From an uncultured Anaerolineae bacterium (GTDB lineage Bacteria > Chloroflexota > Anaerolineae > Anaerolineales > Villigracilaceae), in NCBI GenBank assembly GCA_903854805.1, contig CAINXK010000256.1:1-10176 (forward strand): 10,176 nt of DNA, written 5' to 3'. The position numbers were made by a program, and so were the translations under genes. Below are positions 6,338 through 10,176 of the stretch, piece by piece. Every line of letters begins with the position of its first letter. Position 1 is the stretch's first letter. The notes under the pieces were generated by a model. It had not been told where the DNA came from and did no database searches. It saw only the letters and a program-made list of their open reading frames with translations.

Positions 6338-7019
6338 TTGGCACAAGACTGCCTTCCATCAGGTTTTTTATCCAACCACTTTCAGATCTCATAACGCATG
6401 CAAATATCCCGCAAAATTATATTTAAAAAGTGCTCTCATCCGGAGCTGCCGAATAATCAACATTGCTTTAACGGCAGACAATTGCGCTTTCAGTCAAAGA
6501 TAAAAAAATGCTAGCGTGCACTCCCAAGCAAAATAAAGCACAACAAACCCAAAAGGACACATCCGGGACCACTGGAATTACTCGGACAATAAATAGCGTG
6601 AATACTGGTGTAAGCATCATCTAAGAGTGCTATGAAAAACCCCTATTCTGGAAAATCCCGTGAAAATATTTCCCACAACAGGCCAAGAAAGTGGCCATAT
6701 TTTGGGATTATGACCGCAGATATGGCATTAATATCGATAAAATCACCCACTTCCCGAAAATTTGTTTTTCAAAAGGGGACTTTTTCAGCAGGCTCCTAAC
6801 ATACCAGAAAAAGCCAAATAAAATCATACCCTTTATTGACGTTAGAAAACCAGGAAATTTAAAAGAAAGATCGATCATCGTTAACCAGAGAGTGTCACGC
6901 ATATCTGGCTATCAGCATTTACCTTGAAACCAGGGATTGCCTCAATATTGCGCATACAGGGTTATGGCTTGACTAACTTAAGACTTAGCGTTATCAAATT
7001 ACCCTTGGAGAAATCAGCC
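6338..7019. other. Long intergenic region without a convincing gene
   Basis: About 680 nt separate the amine oxidase from the SGNH lipoprotein. I see only short open frames of low-complexity, Lys/Phe/Ile-rich composition, none with a good ribosome binding site. A T-run at 6363-6368 just after the oxidase stop lacks a good stem. GGCCA/TGGCC (6681-6696), nested inside TCCCA/TGGGA (6671-6707), is a small two-tier dyad. The promoter of the lipoprotein gene lies at the end (6969-6997). The rest looks AT-rich and may be decayed coding DNA. Confidence 0.5.
6969..6997 (+). promoter_or_regulatory. Sigma70-like promoter for the SGNH lipoprotein
   Basis: TTGACT (6969-6974, 5 of 6 matches) and TATCAA (6992-6997, 4 of 6) are spaced by 17 nt. 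Transcription would start near 7004, just ahead of GGAG at 7007-7010. This short leader supports translation from the ATG at 7020 and excludes an in-frame ATG at 6924. Confidence 0.45.
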
Positions 7020-7925
7020 ATGCTTAAAATCATCCGGATTGTTACCCAATTATTAATCATTGCGCTCGCACTGACTGCCTGCAAAGCAGCTGCCCTGACA
7101 CCCCAGCCAACAATTTTCACTCCGGTAGAACCAGCTACCAGTACCCCCTCGGCCCAACCAACTTCCATGCCCACACAGCTGCCCGTCGTCATCATCGCGA
7201 CCAAGCCAGCCGTGAGCCATTCAGTGCTACCAGCAAGAGCCCTGAACATTGTCACCTTTGGAGATAGTCTGACCCAGGGTGATGGAGATGAATCTGGATT
7301 GAATGGCTTTCCAACTCGACTAGCTGATTTGATCGCTGTCCAAAGACCGGGGACCCAAGTCATCAACCTGGGCAAGTCAGGGTGGACCTCAAATGACCTT
7401 ATTCATGGAGTGAACGGCGAGCCAGCAACCCTGCCGCAAGCATTGAATGCCAAACCCGATATTGTCCTGGTTTGGATAGGCTCTAATAATTTATGGTATC
7501 TGTACGAATATGGCCCGGATCCAATAACAACCGAAGCGGAACAACAAGACCTGGAAGATTTCACGGCCAGCATGGATTCGATATTGGGTCAGTTAAGTGG
7601 ATCAGGCGCAAAAATATTCGTCGCATTGCTCGATGACCAATCCAAGCGTCCAGTGGTTGCTAACCCACCGAATCCTGCAGAACCAGCTTTTAGTGCTACC
7701 ACTCCTGATGATCTGGCGCGCATGTCAGAGCATGTTAGCGCTTTAAATGAAATTATAATAATGAAAGCTGCAAGCTACGCTGCGGTAACAGTTGATTTTT
7801 ATCACACCGACATTTTCACCAATCCAGCTACCTTGTACAGCGATGGCAACCACCCCAATATTGCTGGATATGAATTAATTACCGACATCTGGTACACAGC
7901 GATTAAACCGTACCTGGATAAGTGA
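7020..7925 (+). CDS. SGNH/GDSL-family hydrolase, predicted lipoprotein
   Basis: This 301-residue protein is a serine esterase/lipase-type hydrolase of the SGNH superfamily, anchored outside the membrane. A signal peptide ends in the lipobox LTAC with Cys21, followed by a Pro/Thr-rich linker (about 27-65). Block I is VTFGDSLTQGDGD (78-90) with nucleophile S83. The block II glycine is in NLGKSGWTSND (116-126), block III is WIGSNN (152-157) with the oxyanion Asn, and block V is SDGNHPN (274-280) with D275 and H278. All four catalytic blocks are intact, so it should be active on an ester such as an acylated sugar or lipid; the substrate is unknown. GGAG at 7007-7010, 9 nt before the ATG, sets the start. 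An upstream in-frame ATG at 6924 would put 32 residues before the signal peptide and is rejected. It appears to be transcribed alone. Confidence 0.9.
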   Translation: MLKIIRIVTQLLIIALALTACKAAALTPQPTIFTPVEPATSTPSAQPTSMPTQLPVVIIATKPAVSHSVLPARALNIVTFGDSLTQGDGDESGLNGFPTRLADLIAVQRPGTQVINLGKSGWTSNDLIHGVNGEPATLPQALNAKPDIVLVWIGSNNLWYLYEYGPDPITTEAEQQDLEDFTASMDSILGQLSGSGAKIFVALLDDQSKRPVVANPPNPAEPAFSATTPDDLARMSEHVSALNEIIIMKAASYAAVTVDFYHTDIFTNPATLYSDGNHPNIAGYELITDIWYTAIKPYLDK

Positions 7926-7949
7926 CTTGGAGATGAATCCATGTTCAAT

Positions 7950-7963
7950 ACCGTATCGGTTTT
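7950..7963 (+). terminator. Weak intrinsic terminator after the SGNH gene
   Basis: ACCG and CGGT pair around a TAT loop and are followed by TTTGATT, 24 nt past the TGA at 7923-7925. The stem is only 4 bp, so termination would be inefficient; position and T-run are the support. Confidence 0.25.
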
Positions 7964-7988
7964 GATTAAATTTCTGTCAGAATAGATA

Positions 7989-7997
7989 TGCTATACT
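7989..7997 (+). promoter_or_regulatory. Extended -10 promoter element
   Basis: TGCTATACT matches the extended -10 pattern TGnTATAAT with one mismatch. No good -35 is needed for this class and none is seen. It points towards the broken GGDEF gene, some 320 nt downstream, and may be the promoter of its original full-length form. Confidence 0.35.
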
Positions 7998-8322
7998 AAT
8001 TTTTTTATTGAAAAAGAATCTGTAACTTTCTAAACCAAATTATTATTTTTCTCCTGGCACCGGATAAATGGCAACAAACAGGATAATTTTTCGAAAATTT
8101 CATCCCAACCGAAAGGTTCTGCATTTTTTTCTACCCCGCCTGGATTGTCAGAATATTTATACAGAACCGCAGCTTCTATTTAGCTAGATTGACTTTCATC
8201 AACGAGACCAGTTTCCAAAGGCTATCATGGACATTGATATTCGCACCTAGCTCATATTCATAGCACCGCCCTGCTCATGCAGCTCATCGCCCTATTTATT
8301 CAATACCAATTGGACATAACCC

Positions 8323-8800
8323 ATGGCGGACTTGGCTGGTGAGCGCTCGAAAAAACAATCCTGGCTTTGGGGATTGCCAAAATTATTTGGCAACAACCTC
8401 GCGATTGGGATGATTCCGCTTAAAGAAGAGTTACAACAGCACGCAACGACGAATGAACTCACCGGTATTTTTAATCGCTGGCGCTTACTGGAATTCGCAC
8501 CGTTTGAAATAAAACGCACACTCCGGTTTAAGCATCCCTTGTCAATTACCATCATGGATATTGATCACTTCAAAAATATCAACGACACCTATGACCATGC
8601 GATGGGAGTTCAAATTTTTCTGAAATTTTCAAAAACCTGCCAAAAGATTATCCGAGAAATTGATGTGCTCGCGCACTTCGGTGGTGATGAGTTTGTGCTA
8701 TTTTTACCTGGAGGGAACCGACCGTGCCCTGCATCGAGCGAAGGAAGCAGGGCGAAATTGCGTTATGATTGAATCCAACAGGATCGACCTAAATATTTAA
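8323..8800 (+). pseudogene. Broken GGDEF (diguanylate cyclase) gene with internal deletion and frameshift
   Basis: From about 8425 to 8709 the frame encodes the first half of a GGDEF domain, which would make cyclic-di-GMP: ELTGIFNRWRLLEF, ITIMDIDHFKNINDTY and AHFGGDEFVLFLP, with GGDEF at 8680-8694. The frame then runs into unrelated residues and stops at 8770-8772. One frame over, bases 8711-8800 read EGTDRALHRAKEAGRNCV and end at TAA 8798-8800, which is the normal C-terminal GGDEF signature (usually ADRALYRAKEAGRN). About 50 residues that should lie between the two parts are missing. Conserved positions are also changed: DELT to NELT, NRR to NRW, YGHAMGD to YDHAMGV, ARFGGDEF to AHFGGDEF. The 34 residues after the ATG at 8323 match nothing I know, and no ribosome binding site precedes them, so the 5' end is probably lost too. 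A functional enzyme is very unlikely. Confidence 0.85.
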
Positions 8801-8813
8801 CGTATTGGGAAGG

Positions 8814-8844
8814 CCTGATCCGATATTCTCAATGACAAATCAGG
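8814..8844. repeat. Inverted repeat after the GGDEF remnant
   Basis: CCTGAT (8814-8819) and ATCAGG (8839-8844) are complementary across 19 nt, 14 nt past the remnant's TAA. No T-run follows, so this is a weak terminator at best. CATAAT at 8874-8879 is a possible -10 for the following gene. Confidence 0.2.
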
Positions 8845-8912
8845 TCACCCGCTAGTGATTATCCTGAAAACAACATAATTCCTTAACAGAACCGAAGTAA
8901 TCCGGTAAAAAT

Positions 8913-9605
8913 TTGAGCTATCACCCCGATTCGTCTCCTGGCACAAAACAATCTCGGCCATCAATTCGAGATATCCTTTCTTTGCCGCTTGTATTCATTC
9001 TACAGATGTCGCCTTTGTGGGGATTTACGCTTTTGCTTGTTTTCATATCCCTATGCGGGTTTCTTTACTATTCACTCAATACCGATTTTTTCGGGTTGGC
9101 TGCACCCCCATTCGCTGATCTCACTTTTTCGCCGGATTTTAGCGGCGTAATTGATCGCAAAGATGGTCGATCATGGAAAATAGCATATGAAAAAATCCCA
9201 TTTTCTGTCTTTCATGGGGTGGTACGGCATGTTTCAAACTGGCGTGACGAACCGATTCCTTTTGCAACGCATGATATTTTGATTACCACTGGCGAATTCT
9301 CATCACCATCACGCGTCTCCACTCGCGTTTATAACCACGCATTCTATTATCAATGGGATTCTTCAGAACCCAAACCACAGGGCAGTATCAATTTATTGCA
9401 CATTGTTCCGCAAACCGAAGAAATTTATCAACAGCTTTTGGTAGTGCGGGATTGGAATCTTGTCACCATCAGTGGGCGAGAAATTTTCCGGATCGATATC
9501 TTCGATGCAACAGGAAAATTTACATACTTCTGGCAGGATGAAGGCTGTAATTCCATTCTGGTAACTTCAGTCAAAATCGAACAAACCGGCACCCCGATCC
9601 CTTGA
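8913..9605 (+). CDS. Single-pass membrane protein of unknown function
   Basis: The frame encodes 230 residues, beginning at TTG (8913) because an in-frame TAA at 8898 lies 15 nt upstream and the next ATG (9006) would cut into the hydrophobic segment. Residues 1-22 are hydrophilic, about 23-55 are hydrophobic with the strongest membrane helix at WGFTLLLVFISLCGFLYYSL (36-55), and the rest is a soluble, aromatic-rich domain. Its C-terminal part contains HIVPQTEEIYQQLLVVRDWN, then LVTISGREI and a late DEGCNSILVTSV. From memory this resembles an uncharacterised membrane-anchored bacterial family with a 'HLIPA..I...L..VR.GD.V.L.G' stretch and a late Cys; this is a pattern impression only. There is no clear Shine-Dalgarno. 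Continuous open frame and protein-like composition make it a likely real gene. It stands alone between a pseudogene and non-coding DNA. Confidence 0.7.
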   Translation: MSYHPDSSPGTKQSRPSIRDILSLPLVFILQMSPLWGFTLLLVFISLCGFLYYSLNTDFFGLAAPPFADLTFSPDFSGVIDRKDGRSWKIAYEKIPFSVFHGVVRHVSNWRDEPIPFATHDILITTGEFSSPSRVSTRVYNHAFYYQWDSSEPKPQGSINLLHIVPQTEEIYQQLLVVRDWNLVTISGREIFRIDIFDATGKFTYFWQDEGCNSILVTSVKIEQTGTPIP

Positions 9606-10129
9606 CAGCCATTTATTTCATTCAATCGGCCAGACAGGCCCACGGTAAGTCGCTTTGACAAAACCCTACCTCGAGAAACGCCTCCAGGACACCTTAATAA
9701 ATAAAGGTTCTCATCAGATTAGCGGGAAACAATCAATCAGCGCTATTCCGGGGCATCAACTTTTACCCTACATATTGCTACGCGCAAATATTTCGGGGCG
9801 CTTTTTCGCGATGTTTTCCAAAGAAACTGCGTTTCATTCGTTCATTCGGCACTTATTCGTGCTAAAAACACCCCCAGTAGTCCCTGCAATACCTGCGCTT
9901 GTTACCGCAGATTTAATATTTTTTCCCTACTAATTTGGGGAGAACCATAATAAAATAATCGTCAGTTTGCGGTCTGGCATTCCACGCATAATATTTTCAA
10001 AACAGATAATCAACAGTGCTTCCCTGGCATGCCTTCAAGGTATCTCAAAGCCAGGTGAACGATTTCCATAAAATACAAACCATCAAGCTCATAAATAGCA
10101 TGCAATATTACAACAAACGCAAAAATCCC
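9606..10129. other. Gene-poor right end
   Basis: About 520 nt with no supported gene. A TTG-started 92-codon frame (9655-9933) has no ribosome binding site and no recognisable motif. Small dyads occur: ACCTT/AAGGT around 9691-9708, and CCTGGC/GCCAGG (10023-10028 with 10050-10055) enclosing an inner CCTT/AAGG. None is a clear terminator for the gene ending at 9605. Confidence 0.45.
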
Positions 10130-10150
10130 GAGATGATTTCAGGTCATCTC
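10130..10150 (-). terminator. Terminator-like hairpin, best on the minus strand
   Basis: GAGATGA (10130-10136) and TCATCTC (10144-10150) form a perfect 7-bp stem with a 7-nt loop. On the minus strand the stem is followed by GGGATTTTTG, a T-run 4 nt away; on the + strand a T-run (10162-10167) lies 11 nt away. It probably ends a minus-strand gene beyond the right edge and may act in both directions. Confidence 0.45.
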
Positions 10151-10176
10151 AGAATTTGAAATTTTTTAAAACCAAA

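Larger units (their letters stand above)
7926..8322. other. Intergenic region between the SGNH gene and the GGDEF remnant
   Basis: About 400 nt with no gene I can support. It holds a weak terminator (7950-7963), an extended -10 promoter (7989-7997), an AACC-GAAA-GGTT hairpin (8107-8118) followed by a T-run at 8124-8130, and a TTTTCGAAAA palindrome near 8088-8097. The right part may be the decayed 5' portion of the GGDEF gene, but I found no recognisable sensor domain in any frame. Confidence 0.45.

Noticed and set aside
6632..6799. 55-codon + strand frame starting at 6632
   Set aside because: Only AAGAG precedes it weakly, the composition is arbitrary and no motif is seen.
6691..6927. 78-codon GTG-started + strand frame and a 64-codon minus-strand frame (6708-6902)
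   Set aside because: They overlap each other, have no ribosome binding sites and have AT-driven Lys/Ile/Phe composition typical of non-coding DNA.
6924..7019. Upstream ATG of the SGNH hydrolase at 6924
   Set aside because: It would place 32 residues before a complete signal peptide and lipobox, lies ahead of the best promoter (6969-6997) and has no Shine-Dalgarno; the ATG at 7020 has GGAG at a 9-nt spacing.
8107..8130. AACC-GAAA-GGTT hairpin followed by a T-run as an intrinsic terminator
   Set aside because: Only a 4-bp stem with 5 nt between it and the T-run, and no gene ends within 150 nt upstream; probably chance in AT-rich DNA.
9655..9933. 92-codon TTG-started frame
   Set aside because: No Shine-Dalgarno, no recognisable domain, no TM or signal layout that would argue for a protein; treated as non-coding.

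Overview
The window reads as a stretch of bacterial chromosome, most likely from the Chloroflexota (Anaerolineae-like). That placement is inference. It rests on two exported proteins whose signal peptides are followed by Pro/Thr-rich linkers (at about 4920-5060 and 7090-7200), a style common in that phylum, and on the overall flavour of the proteins. I see no rRNA, tRNA, CRISPR array, transposase or phage gene.

Left part (1-1396). The 3' end of an unidentified + strand gene (1-208) converges on a minus-strand class I SAM-dependent methyltransferase (352-1197). The methyltransferase start looks leaderless: a TATAAT box sits 6 nt from the ATG. The roughly 200 nt up to position 1396 form a divergent promoter region.

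Central cluster (1397-4496, + strand). A Gfo/Idh/MocA NAD(P)-dependent oxidoreductase overlaps a PIG-L family deacetylase by 4 nt (ATGA). After an 83-nt gap comes a DegT/DnrJ/EryC1/StrS PLP aminotransferase of the keto-inositol/keto-sugar type. Oxidation of an alcohol, N-deacetylation and transamination are the three steps used around amino sugars and aminocyclitols, so these genes probably form one small pathway. Its substrate and direction are not visible. A spacer with strong hairpins follows (4497-4849).

Exported enzymes (4850-7925). A Tat-exported flavin amine oxidase of the polyamine oxidase/LSD1 type (4850-6337) is followed by about 680 nt without a convincing gene, then an SGNH/GDSL esterase-type lipoprotein (7020-7925) with its own sigma70-like promoter.

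Right part (7926-10176) is gene-poor and looks AT-rich. It holds a broken GGDEF (diguanylate cyclase) gene that has lost about 50 residues after the GGDEF motif and changed frame, a TTG-started single-pass membrane protein of unknown function (8913-9605), and about 570 nt of apparently non-coding DNA ending in a bidirectional terminator-like hairpin.

No feature is a clear new defence or mobile system. The most interesting items are the three-gene amino-sugar/aminocyclitol-type cluster, the 46-nt palindrome at 4599-4644, the exported amine oxidase and the decayed GGDEF gene.
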